Below are positions 17,607 through 26,344 of a DNA stretch of 60,789 bases, piece after piece. A program made the translations under genes and the position numbers. The DNA comes from Leptotrichia trevisanii DSM 22070 (GTDB lineage: Bacteria > Fusobacteriota > Fusobacteriia > Fusobacteriales > Leptotrichiaceae): positions 1 through 60,789 of the forward strand of contig NZ_AXVL01000023.1 in NCBI RefSeq assembly GCF_000482505.1, in the 5' to 3' direction. The notes below the pieces were generated by a model that worked only from the letters and a program-made list of their open reading frames with translations, did not search any database and was not told where the DNA came from. The stretch's first letter is position 1; each line of letters begins with the position of its first letter.

Positions 17607-18584
17607 CTATTTAGACAATTCCACCAAAATTGATCCATAAGTCAGTCCACCACCAAATCCAGTAGCAACAAACTTATCGCCTTTTTTAAGTTTTCCTTCC
17701 TTTATCGCCTCATCAAGTGCTATCGGAATTGATCCCGCCGAAGTATTTCCGTACTTATCCAAATTTACGAAAAATTTATCTAGCGGCTGCTTAAATCTTT
17801 TTGCAATTGACTCAATAATTCTGATATTTGCCTGATGCGGAATAAATAAATCAACATCATCAGCAGTTATTCCAGCCTGAGCCAATACATCTTCTACAGT
17901 TTCTGGGAACACTCTTACTGCAAATTTAAAAATTTCTCTCCCATTCATTTTCAGATAAATATCCTTATTATCAATTTTTTCTTTAGATACAGGCTCTTTA
18001 GTACCTCCTGCAGGCACTAATAATTCACATGCTCCAGAACCGTCAGCTACAAGATGGCTTGCTAAGTATCCTCCAGTTTCTACTTCTCCAATCACAACAG
18101 CTCCTGCACCATCTCCAAATAGAATACAAGTTCCCCTGTCAGTCCAGTCAACTACTCTTGACATTGCTTCTGCACCGATAACCAATACTTTCTTATAAAT
18201 TCCAGCCTTAACAAAACTATGTCCAGCAGAGTAAGCGTAAACAAACCCAGTACAAGCTGCACTTAAGTCAAACGCTGCTGTGTTTATCCCCAATTTATCC
18301 TGAACAAGTGCTGCAGTCGATGGAGTTCCATAATCAGATGTCATAGTTGCAACAATAATTAAGTCAATTTCATTTTTATCAATTCCTGCATCCTCAATTG
18401 CTTTTTGTGCAGCCCTAAATGCCAAATCTGATGTTCCTTCATTCTCATCTATAATTCTTCTTTCCTTGATACCAGTTCTAACTGTTATCCACTCATCATT
18501 TGTATCCACAATTTTTGCCAAATCATCATTTGTCATTATCTTTTCAGGCACATAAGATCCTGTTCCTAAAATTCCAACTTTCAT
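17607..18584 (-). CDS. fabH: Beta-ketoacyl-ACP synthase III
   Basis: The 325-residue condensing enzyme starts fatty-acid synthesis by joining acetyl-CoA to malonyl-ACP. The catalytic triad is visible: Cys in DLSAACTGFVYA near residue 113, His in PHQANIRIIESIAKR near 250, and Asn in NLDKYGNTSAGSIPIAL near 280. The start ATG follows GAGGTGAG. Upstream lies rpmF with its own terminator. The plsX gene that usually stands between rpmF and fabH is absent here. Confidence 0.92.
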   Translation of the reverse strand: MKVGILGTGSYVPEKIMTNDDLAKIVDTNDEWITVRTGIKERRIIDENEGTSDLAFRAAQKAIEDAGIDKNEIDLIIVATMTSDYGTPSTAALVQDKLGINTAAFDLSAACTGFVYAYSAGHSFVKAGIYKKVLVIGAEAMSRVVDWTDRGTCILFGDGAGAVVIGEVETGGYLASHLVADGSGACELLVPAGGTKEPVSKEKIDNKDIYLKMNGREIFKFAVRVFPETVEDVLAQAGITADDVDLFIPHQANIRIIESIAKRFKQPLDKFFVNLDKYGNTSAGSIPIALDEAIKEGKLKKGDKFVATGFGGGLTYGSILVELSK

Positions 18585-18742
18585 ATCTCACCTCAGATTT
18601 TATTTTTTATTCTCTCATCTTTATTTATTTCCTTATAATTTTATACCAATTCCAGTTTAAAAATTATCTACTAAAGTCTATCATAATTCTATTAAAAATA
18701 CAACTAAAAACATTCAAATTGAAAAATAATAAAAGTAAAAAA

Positions 18743-18766
18743 AAAGCAAGACATAAATCCTGCTTT
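18743..18766 (-). terminator. Intrinsic terminator after rpmF
   Basis: On the minus strand a 9-bp stem (AAAGCAGGA with TCTTGCTTT, one G-U pair) is followed by eight or nine U. It lies just after the rpmF stop and should limit read-through into fabH. Confidence 0.75.
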
Positions 18767-18772
18767 GACAAA

Positions 18773-18964
18773 CTATTCAGCATCAGTTGCTTCATTACCT
18801 GCCAACACTTGTCTACCTCTGTAAACTCCTGTTTCCAAGTTTAATCTGTGTGGTCTTCTTATTGATCCATCAGCTTCTACAACAATGTTTGGAGCTTTGA
18901 TAGAATCGTGTGATCTTCTCATATTTCTTTTTGCTTTAGAGGTTCTTTTCTTAGGTACTGCCAT
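18773..18964 (-). CDS. rpmF: 50S ribosomal protein L32
   Basis: The 63-residue basic protein starts [20 protein letters not shown], diagnostic for bacterial L32. It lacks the CxxC zinc-ribbon cysteines found in many L32 proteins, so it is the zinc-free type. The ATG has a GAAAGGAG site nine bases before. It begins the fatty-acid cluster, in the conserved rpmF-fab neighbourhood, and is followed by its own terminator. Confidence 0.95.
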   Translation of the reverse strand: MAVPKKRTSKAKRNMRRSHDSIKAPNIVVEADGSIRRPHRLNLETGVYRGRQVLAGNEATDAE

Positions 18965-19184
18965 TATTTATCGACTCCTTTCTAATTTTTATATCATTAA
19001 TTTTTTAATTCAATGTTGTAAAATAATTATAAAAAATCATAATTTTTTCACATTTATACAAACTATTATAATAAATATAAAGCCATTTGTCAAGGCTTTA
19101 ATCTATTTTTTCCATTTATTCACAAGATTTTTTATTTTTTTTCTAACTTTTATTGAATTTCTGTTACTTTAATTTTTCAAAAAT

Positions 19185-20483
19185 TTATTTTTGATTCTCT
19201 TCAGATAATGTATTAACTTTTTCTTGCTTATTTTTTTCAATAATAATTTGATATTTTTTCTCAGTATCAAATTCAATATTTTTTATCTTTTCAGAAACTT
19301 CATCTGTCATTGTTTCATTCCCAACAACTAAAACAACAAAGTTTTCATTATTATTTGCATCTATTAATTTTCCAATTTTAACTTCTCTAATATTATTTGA
19401 AAAATTTTTATATAAAATATTTTCAACAGTTTTTAAATCATTCTCCAAAATTGTTTGATTTTCATTTTTTAGTGGTAATGTAATATCTTCCGCATTTTCT
19501 TTTATTTTTTCTTCGTTCAGATATTTTGATAAGTCCTGTGCTGTTAAATACTTTTCATTGGATAACTGCTGTATTTTTAATTTATAGTTTTTCAATTTAT
19601 ATTTTTCCAGTTTTTTTTCTAATTTCTCAATATCCTGTTTTTTAAAGGCATCTCCTACAATTTTTAAAGTAACAGTTTTATCTTTTTTATTAATAGAATT
19701 ATCAAAAACATAATGAGTTTTTAATTCCCTTGAAATAAATTTTTTTAATGAATTTTCTCTCGCTATATCTTGAACTAAAGTTGTTGCTGTATATATACTT
19801 GGAATAATTATGATTAAACTTCCTATATAAAATATTATTTGTTTTTTTATTGAAATTTTATTTCTTGCTTCAAAAATATTTCCAGAATAAACTATCAAGC
19901 CAACTAATGTTGCTATCATTATAAAAAATACATTTATTATAAACAAATATCCTGCTCCAAGAAAAATTTTCAGATTCCCATGAGCAATCCCAAATCCTAC
20001 TACACATAAAGGCGGCATTAATGCTGTTGCAATAGCTACTCCAGGAACTACATTTCCACCATCTTCTTTAGTTTTTCCAATTACTCCTGCAATTCCACCA
20101 AAAATTGCGATTAAAACGTCCCATAAAGTAGGATAAGTTCTTGCTAGTATCTGTGGTGTTGCATCATTTATAGGGCTTACTAAAAAATAAAAAGTGGAAC
20201 TTACTACACTTATTAATATAAAAATTCCCAATCTAAAAAGTGATACATAAACTCTTTTTAAATTTCCATTTGATAATCCCAATCCTAGCGACTGAATTGG
20301 TGACATTAGTGGCGAAATCAACATTGCTCCAATAATTACTGCAACAGAGTTTGTATTTAATCCTATTGACGCTATAATCATTGCACAAATCAGAATAAAC
20401 ATTGTTTCCTTCGTAAAATCAGAATCTTCCATAATATTTCTTTTTAAAATCTTGTATTTCTCATGTTTTATTTTTTCTATCAT
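19185..20483 (-). CDS. DUF389 family membrane protein
   Basis: This 432-residue protein has an N-terminal half of about six transmembrane helices with the family marks NSVAVIIGAMLISPLMSPIQSLGLGL (residues ~45-70) and GVAIATALMPPLCVVGFGIA near 150-170. These identify DUF389 (TIGR00341/TIGR00271-like). The C-terminal ~200 residues are soluble, charged and repeat-like, probably a sensory or binding domain. No transport function is proven for the family. The gene is next to the GNAT-CDF fusion (63-base gap) on the same strand. Confidence 0.75.
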   Translation of the reverse strand: MIEKIKHEKYKILKRNIMEDSDFTKETMFILICAMIIASIGLNTNSVAVIIGAMLISPLMSPIQSLGLGLSNGNLKRVYVSLFRLGIFILISVVSSTFYFLVSPINDATPQILARTYPTLWDVLIAIFGGIAGVIGKTKEDGGNVVPGVAIATALMPPLCVVGFGIAHGNLKIFLGAGYLFIINVFFIMIATLVGLIVYSGNIFEARNKISIKKQIIFYIGSLIIIIPSIYTATTLVQDIARENSLKKFISRELKTHYVFDNSINKKDKTVTLKIVGDAFKKQDIEKLEKKLEKYKLKNYKLKIQQLSNEKYLTAQDLSKYLNEEKIKENAEDITLPLKNENQTILENDLKTVENILYKNFSNNIREVKIGKLIDANNNENFVVLVVGNETMTDEVSEKIKNIEFDTEKKYQIIIEKNKQEKVNTLSEENQK

Positions 20484-20546
20484 TTTACTATATCTCCTTT
20501 ATATTTTTATAAATTAGTAACTTATTTAATTTCTATTTCAAAAAAT

Positions 20547-21794
20547 TTAATCATCTTCATAAACAGGCTCTATATGAATCAAAAGTCTTTTTATATTTTT
20601 ATATTTATGTTTAATCTTTTTAGAAATTTTATTCGTAATATCGTGTGCCTCTTCAATCGTTTTATTCTTATCCATTCTCACATCTACGAACATATAAATG
20701 TCTTTTCCAGAAGTTGTCATGCGAAAATCATGTGCATTTTCAATTTCTTCAAATTGCAGTATTTCTGAACGTATTTTCTCAATTAGCTCATCATCTTGTG
20801 AATCCATCAATATTAACGAATTTTCCTTTATCAGTTCATAACCGCTCTTTATAATGTAAATTGACACAATAAATCCTACAATCGTATCAAATATAGGATG
20901 AATCCTTGATAAAAGCAACCCAAACAAAACAGAACTGGAAATAACAATATCAGTATTGTAATCTGCAAGTAGGGAATTTATCAAGGCATTATTATATTTC
21001 TTTGCCTTTTCCTTCATAAAAGTCAATTGAAAAATTTTTATCAATATTGCCAAAACAGTTATAACTATTGGAATAAGTGTAATATTCACATTATTTTCAT
21101 TACTAAAAGAAGTTAATTTTGAAAAATTATCTTTTATCAGCTCAAAAGCCGTTATCATTATAAACGTCCCTATTATCACACTAAAAACCGATTCTATCTT
21201 TCCATGCCCAAACGGATGCTCCTTATCCTCAGGATTACTTCCAACCTTTAGCCCCACAATAACCAGCACATTTGTAATCAAATCCGAAAGTGAATTTAAT
21301 CCGTCAGAAAGTAGCGACATGCTGTAAAAAATTTTCCCAGCTATAATTTTTAATAAAGCAAGGACAATATTTACACAAATTGCAAACTTGGAAATAGATA
21401 GCATATTTTTTTTCTGCCTTTTAGCTTCTGCCAGATTATTTAATATGTATCCATCCTCTGTTTTTATAAATCGCTGTTTTTCAAGAAAATTGTTCATTTT
21501 TTTGTGATTAGTTAGGATTAGTGAGTCAAAATTTTTATTTGTAAGCCAATTAATCATATGCTTTAAAAAAAACGTTCCATATCCATTATTTCTCAATTTT
21601 GGCAAAATAAATATTTTTTTTAATTCTGCAATATCATTTAAAACTAGAATTGCATAACCATACAATTCTTCATCATTATATAAAAAAAATATATCATCCT
21701 TTTCCTTATCAAAAGAAAATTTTGGATCTAACTCCAATACATCTATTAAAATTTTACTGATGTTCTCTTTTCTATCCCATTCGACTACTCTCAA
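20547..21794 (-). CDS. GNAT acetyltransferase fused to a CDF cation efflux transporter
   Basis: The N-terminal ~125 residues form a GNAT domain, with the acetyl-CoA loop LPKLRNNGYGTFFLKHMINWL after strand 4. The remaining ~290 residues are a complete cation diffusion facilitator: TM2 with SLLSDGLNSLSD, the loop HPFGHGKIES, TM5 with SLLADYNTDIVISS, and a cytoplasmic C-terminal domain with VDVRMDKNKTIEEAHDI. CDF proteins export Zn, Fe, Mn or Co against protons. TTG at 21794, eight bases after GGAGG, is the best start; an ATG at 21809 overlaps that site. The gene follows the SRP RNA. Confidence 0.8.
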   Translation of the reverse strand: MRVVEWDRKENISKILIDVLELDPKFSFDKEKDDIFFLYNDEELYGYAILVLNDIAELKKIFILPKLRNNGYGTFFLKHMINWLTNKNFDSLILTNHKKMNNFLEKQRFIKTEDGYILNNLAEAKRQKKNMLSISKFAICVNIVLALLKIIAGKIFYSMSLLSDGLNSLSDLITNVLVIVGLKVGSNPEDKEHPFGHGKIESVFSVIIGTFIMITAFELIKDNFSKLTSFSNENNVNITLIPIVITVLAILIKIFQLTFMKEKAKKYNNALINSLLADYNTDIVISSSVLFGLLLSRIHPIFDTIVGFIVSIYIIKSGYELIKENSLILMDSQDDELIEKIRSEILQFEEIENAHDFRMTTSGKDIYMFVDVRMDKNKTIEEAHDITNKISKKIKHKYKNIKRLLIHIEPVYEDD

Positions 21795-21831
21795 TTGTGA
21801 AACCTCCATTCGTAGCAAAAGAAACTAAAAA

Positions 21832-22106
21832 TAAAAAGTCATACATCAAATTCTCGAAAATATTCTACCATCCGTTTCTTAAGACAAAAGCTCAAAAATA
21901 GCTACCCCGTAAACCTAAAGAAACTAACTTAGTGCTGCTTCGTTCCCAACCTGACACATTTCGCTAACTCTCTACAATACAGGACTATTTTCTCAACACT
22001 TTTAAAAATAAGACGTTGACACTAAAATTTCCCTCAAATTTGACATCACCTCTACTAAAGCGGGTTGTAGATACAGGGCACCGCTAACTCCCCGGCTAGT
22101 ATGACT
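21832..22106 (-). ncRNA. ffs: Signal recognition particle RNA, long form with Alu domain
   Basis: This ~275-nt RNA scaffolds Ffh for cotranslational membrane targeting. The minus strand contains the SRP core GTCAGGTTGGGAACGAAGCAGC (split here as GTCAGGTTGGG and AACGAAGCAGC) near 21942-21965. The 5' Alu-type segment GGGGAGTTAGCGGTGCCCTG is followed by CAACCCGCT, closely matching the Bacillus scRNA 5' domain. The termini AGTCATAC (22106-22099) and GTATGACT (21844-21837) pair and are followed by TTTTTATTTTT, the intrinsic terminator. Length matches the Bacillus/Clostridium ~270-nt type, not the 4.5S type. Confidence 0.92.
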
Positions 22107-22111
22107 AGATT

Positions 22112-22140
22112 AGTATATCACTTTTTCCAAAGGTTGTCAA
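22112..22140 (-). promoter_or_regulatory. Strong promoter of the SRP RNA
   Basis: The minus strand has TTGACA (22135-22140), exactly 17 bases, then TATACT (22112-22117). Start would fall about six bases downstream, at the paired 5' end of the RNA. Confidence 0.85.
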
Positions 22141-22219
22141 TGTTATAAAAATTTCTTTTTTTGTAAGTATTATAATCCAAATTCCTGAAATTTTTAAAAT
22201 CTTTTATTAAAGCAATATT

Positions 22220-25200
22220 CTATTTATCAAAACTCAAAAGCTTCATCAATTCCTTTTCATCCATCTCAAAAATTTCTTTCGCTTCTTTATCACCATTTTT
22301 ATTATTTTTTTCCAAAATATTTTCGCTCAAAGTTCGTTTCTTTTCCTGAATTTTTATTATTTTTTCCTCAATTGTGCCTTCTGTTATTAATTTTATAACT
22401 TGGACGCTTTTTTTCTGTCCAATTCTGTGAGCTCTGTCACTTGCCTGAGTTTCCACAGCAAAATTCCACCATGGATCGTAGTGGATTACGACATCTGCTC
22501 CGACTAGATTTAGCCCCGTTCCTCCAGCTTTTAATGAAATTAACACAACTTGCCCTTCTCCTGAATTGAATTTTTTGGAAATTTCCATACGTTCCTTTGA
22601 CTTTATGCTTCCATCTATGTAAAAATATTTGACATTTTCCTTTTCCAACTCTGCTTTTATTTCTTCCAGCGTTCCTAGAAATTGTGAAAATATAAGCATT
22701 CTATGGTTATTTCTCAAAATATCAGGCATTAGTTCCTTTAATAATTCAATTTTGGCAACTTCACCTGTGTAATTTTCATCAAATAACTGTGGAGAATTAC
22801 AGATTTGACGTAACTTTGTCAAAATTGCCAACACTTTCAAATTATTATTTTCTTCCTTTTTAAATCCTCTAAGTTCCTTTTTTGCCTGTTTCACATATGC
22901 CATGTATAATTTTTTCTGCTCTTCACTTAATTCGACAATCATGTTGTTTTCCACTTTTTCAGGCAGTTCCGTCAGCACTTCACCTTTTGTTCTTCGTAAA
23001 ATGAATGGAGAAACTATATTTTTCAGGTTAAATATTTTTTTAGAATCTGGATTGTTTAATGAATTTTTGTATTTTTTTCTGAATTTTGTTATGTTGTCAA
23101 GATAGCTTGGCAGAATAAAATCAAAGATTGACCAGAGTTCCATGAGGCTGTTTTCGATTGGAGTTCCTGTAAGGGCAAAATTTACAGAACTATTTAATTT
23201 ATTTGTTGCCTTTTTTACAAGCGATGATACATTTTTAATATTTTGTGCCTCATCCAATATTGCCACATCGAATTTTTTATTTTTATAATTTTTCACATCG
23301 TTTCTGAAAGTTTGATAAGTTGTTATCAAAATCCCTTTTTCAGCTTTTTCAATCAATTCTTTTCTTACATCAGCTGTCCCTTCTACAAGAATTGGCTTTA
23401 TATCCGAAAATTTATAAAATTCCTCCTTCCAATTGTGCAAAAGCGAAGTTGGAACAATAATTATTCCAAACAAATCCTTATTTTCCAGCTGAATTTCCGA
23501 AATAAGCGAAATTGCCTGCAAAGTTTTTCCAAGCCCCATATCATCCGCCAAAATTCCTCCAAAGCCAATGTCATACATATTTTTTAACCAGTTGAAGCCA
23601 ATTTGCTGATAAGGAAACAGTTTTACCTTTATATTTGACGGCTCCTTACTTTCACGTTTTTTTATTTTTTGGAAAAGCTGCTTAAATTCCTCCATTTCAT
23701 TTAGTTCCTCATTGATACTGCCAGAAATTTGTGCCAGCTGCAAAGCCTTTATTTTGGAAATTTTATTTTCTCCAATTCGTAAATCAGTCATTATATCGAC
23801 AATTCCAACCATCTCTTCTGAACTTCTATTGGCAATTTTTACAAGTTCTCCACTTGACAGCGTAATAAATTTCTCCTCATTCCTTACTGATTCCAAAACT
23901 GTTTCCACATCTTTTTCATCAATTCCCTCAATATTGAAATTTACGCTAAAAAGTTCATTTCCAACAGACTTTATATTTATTTCCACACCAACTCTACGAA
24001 TTTTTTTTATTTTATCACTCACATTAATATTGACATTTTCAGAATATTTTTCATCAATAATATCCGCCATCGCAAGAAACTCGTTTTTGTCAATTTCCAG
24101 TACAATGTCAGTTGATTTAAGATGTTTTGGCATATTATAAAATCCATATCCCAAATAGTTATCAATAATCTTTGCATCTGCATATTTTTGAAAATTTTCA
24201 GAAATTTCTTTTTGTAACTTTTCATTTTTTTTCGGAATAAAATAACCATCATTTGTTCTAATACTTTCCTCAAGGCAAGAAATCGTTACCTGAAGTTTAT
24301 TTTTACCATACCCTTCTTCCACAAAAATATTTACCTTCCCATATTCTTCTATAATTTTGGCAACTGGAATTTCGTATTTTGAAAGCACTTCTTTTATTTC
24401 ATTAATCAATTTTCCAGATATTTCGTTTAGATATTCTGTTCCTTTCTTAGTTCCATCTGTAAGAGTATCCATTATCTCCCATTCCACATCTCTCATTTTA
24501 TGAAATTTTTCAATGTTTGATATGCCGTTTCTCAAGCTAAAATAACGGCTTGTAGATGATAAAACTATAAAATCTCTTAGAATTATTTTTTCTTTTCCTC
24601 GTTTATCCTTTTGAAATGCGAATATTGGCTCGTATTCCCCTGTAACATAAAGTGTCTTGCCTTCAGATTTTATTGTCTTTTTATTTTCTATGGCTGAAAA
24701 TATCTGTTCTGCCAGCAACGGATTCATTGGCTCGCCCTGCGGCTTTCCATAATAATTGCTAAAATGCATTCCAAATCCCTGTTTTTTCTTAAAATAATCG
24801 TCCAAATTTTTTATTATTTTTTTATCTGTTTCATTGAAATAATGCAAATCTGGATTATAAACATTTCTTGATGTAACTTCATAAGACTGCCCTTTTTCTA
24901 TTGAATAGATGAAAGATTCCAAATCCTTTACATAATTTAAACTCTTTTCCCCTGCCTTTACCCTCAGAGCTGATAATGTGGATACCACTTGACTTATTTC
25001 AAGTTCCAGCTTGTACTCATTTTTTTCTGAATCTGGAATTTTATCTTTGTCAATCCTATTTTTCAAATCCAGCAGTTTTTCCTTAAACTTTTCAATCGCC
25101 TCTTTTTCAATATCTACATGTGCATCTTTTTTAGTAAATGCTTTTTTTATTTCCAAATCTCTTTGAAGCGTTTCTAAAGCCTCTTCTTCTTCCCTTTTAA

Positions 25201-25543
25201 ATTCCCTATTTTCCTTAAAATAAATATTTCCAGCCTCAATTTCCTTGTCAGCCGCCATCCCTGTTGCAATAATATGTTTACACGGTTTTCCAGTATCAGA
25301 AAAATTTGGACAGTTGCATTCATACACTATGTTTTCATCCTGTTTTCTATTACCTGCAAAATAAGTTATATCCACATAATAACTGTTCCCATAACTTCCC
25401 ACAACTCTCGATTCAACAGTTATCTTATCTCCTGTTTTTATAAGTGTAGTCAACTCCACTTTTTTCTTATTAAAATATCTACTTCCTCTATCCACGATAG
25501 ATAAACTTGTCAATTTTTTTAATTTATCAAATAATTTCTCCAA
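22220..25543 (-). CDS. Snf2-family DNA helicase/ATPase with SWIM zinc finger
   Basis: The protein has 1107 residues. A SWIM zinc finger (Cys76, Cys78, Cys88, His90) lies near the N-terminus, followed by a long bacterial SNF2-associated region. The two-lobed SF2 motor shows Walker A DDMGLGKT near residue 665, Walker B LDEAQ near 763, FALTGTPIEN (motif III) and QASDRAHRIGQ (motif VI) near 1035. Such proteins translocate on double-stranded DNA; bacterial members (HepA/RapA-like or SWIM-SNF2) are linked to transcription or DNA repair. The start codon is TTG. It stands alone upstream of the SRP RNA. Confidence 0.85.
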   Translation of the reverse strand: MEKLFDKLKKLTSLSIVDRGSRYFNKKKVELTTLIKTGDKITVESRVVGSYGNSYYVDITYFAGNRKQDENIVYECNCPNFSDTGKPCKHIIATGMAADKEIEAGNIYFKENREFKREEEEALETLQRDLEIKKAFTKKDAHVDIEKEAIEKFKEKLLDLKNRIDKDKIPDSEKNEYKLELEISQVVSTLSALRVKAGEKSLNYVKDLESFIYSIEKGQSYEVTSRNVYNPDLHYFNETDKKIIKNLDDYFKKKQGFGMHFSNYYGKPQGEPMNPLLAEQIFSAIENKKTIKSEGKTLYVTGEYEPIFAFQKDKRGKEKIILRDFIVLSSTSRYFSLRNGISNIEKFHKMRDVEWEIMDTLTDGTKKGTEYLNEISGKLINEIKEVLSKYEIPVAKIIEEYGKVNIFVEEGYGKNKLQVTISCLEESIRTNDGYFIPKKNEKLQKEISENFQKYADAKIIDNYLGYGFYNMPKHLKSTDIVLEIDKNEFLAMADIIDEKYSENVNINVSDKIKKIRRVGVEINIKSVGNELFSVNFNIEGIDEKDVETVLESVRNEEKFITLSSGELVKIANRSSEEMVGIVDIMTDLRIGENKISKIKALQLAQISGSINEELNEMEEFKQLFQKIKKRESKEPSNIKVKLFPYQQIGFNWLKNMYDIGFGGILADDMGLGKTLQAISLISEIQLENKDLFGIIIVPTSLLHNWKEEFYKFSDIKPILVEGTADVRKELIEKAEKGILITTYQTFRNDVKNYKNKKFDVAILDEAQNIKNVSSLVKKATNKLNSSVNFALTGTPIENSLMELWSIFDFILPSYLDNITKFRKKYKNSLNNPDSKKIFNLKNIVSPFILRRTKGEVLTELPEKVENNMIVELSEEQKKLYMAYVKQAKKELRGFKKEENNNLKVLAILTKLRQICNSPQLFDENYTGEVAKIELLKELMPDILRNNHRMLIFSQFLGTLEEIKAELEKENVKYFYIDGSIKSKERMEISKKFNSGEGQVVLISLKAGGTGLNLVGADVVIHYDPWWNFAVETQASDRAHRIGQKKSVQVIKLITEGTIEEKIIKIQEKKRTLSENILEKNNKNGDKEAKEIFEMDEKELMKLLSFDK

Positions 25544-25675
25544 TTTTGTATTTTCCTTCCTAAAAAGTATCTCATATTTAATCTTATCAAAGAAATCTGA
25601 AAATTACAACTTTATTTCAAAAAAATACAGCGAAATCTAAATTCCACTGTAATTTTAACTTATTCTGTTATTCAA

Positions 25676-26203
25676 TTAAGTCTGAACAAATAACTTCCCA
25701 TTTTTTATAAACATATTTTTTACTTTAACTTTCTTCTTGTCATCCTGTTCATATTTATAAACTGGATTTGTTTCCAGATAATTTGTTATTATTGCCTTCA
25801 TTGATCTTGCAGCAGGTGTTGCCACAACATCTTTTCCATTTTTATCCAGAATTCTTTCCACTTGCATATCCACCAGATAAAGCTGCTCCGTTTTTTCATC
25901 AAACTTAATTTCACTATTTAGTTCAATAACTCCCTCTGATCTGTCCGCCAGCAATGAAGCATCATAATCAGTTGTAAGGTAAATTCTGTTATCCTTAAAT
26001 GAAATCTTAGGATTTTTTACAGTAATTTTTCCTACCAGAAAGTTTTTTGTAATCGGAAATTTTTCCTTAGTCTTTGCCTCAATTACCGACTTTGGCACAC
26101 GAATTGTCTTATTTGCCAAAAAATCGCAGGAAATTACTCCAAACATCATTATCAGCATTAATAACGCCGTTTTTAAAAATGAATTTTTACTTTTCATAAC
26201 CAA
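25676..26203 (-). CDS. DUF1439-like lipoprotein
   Basis: A lipoprotein signal (LLMLIMMFGVISC) places the lipidated Cys near residue 26. The mature ~150 residues have the pattern PKSVIEAKTKEKFPITKN ... VKNPKISFKDNRIYLTTDYDAS of the YceB/DUF1439 family, a periplasmic lipid-binding-like fold of unknown role. The TTG at 26203 is spaced seven bases from GGAG, better than the ATG two codons later. A paralogue with the same layout lies at 38538-39053. It is 141 bases downstream of uvrA. Confidence 0.7.
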   Translation of the reverse strand: MVMKSKNSFLKTALLMLIMMFGVISCDFLANKTIRVPKSVIEAKTKEKFPITKNFLVGKITVKNPKISFKDNRIYLTTDYDASLLADRSEGVIELNSEIKFDEKTEQLYLVDMQVERILDKNGKDVVATPAARSMKAIITNYLETNPVYKYEQDDKKKVKVKNMFIKNGKLFVQT

Positions 26204-26344
26204 TCTTATTCTCCTTTTCTTTGCTACAACTTACCTGATTTTATTTTAAAATAGTTTTATCAGGTATTTGCTTGCCCTAATAATACAAAATATTATTTAT
26301 TATTTCATATTTTTAAAGTTAGTTTTGTCTTTCAATGTAAAATT

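Noticed and set aside
19079-19099. Hairpin aaagcc/ggcttt beyond the DUF389 gene
   Set aside because: It lies upstream of rpmF and downstream of nothing on the plus strand, and the U-run is poor on the minus strand.
26233-26265. Inverted repeat acctgat/atcaggt between uvrA and the lipoprotein gene
   Set aside because: The 19-base loop and lack of a U-tract make a terminator unlikely, and nothing suggests an operator.
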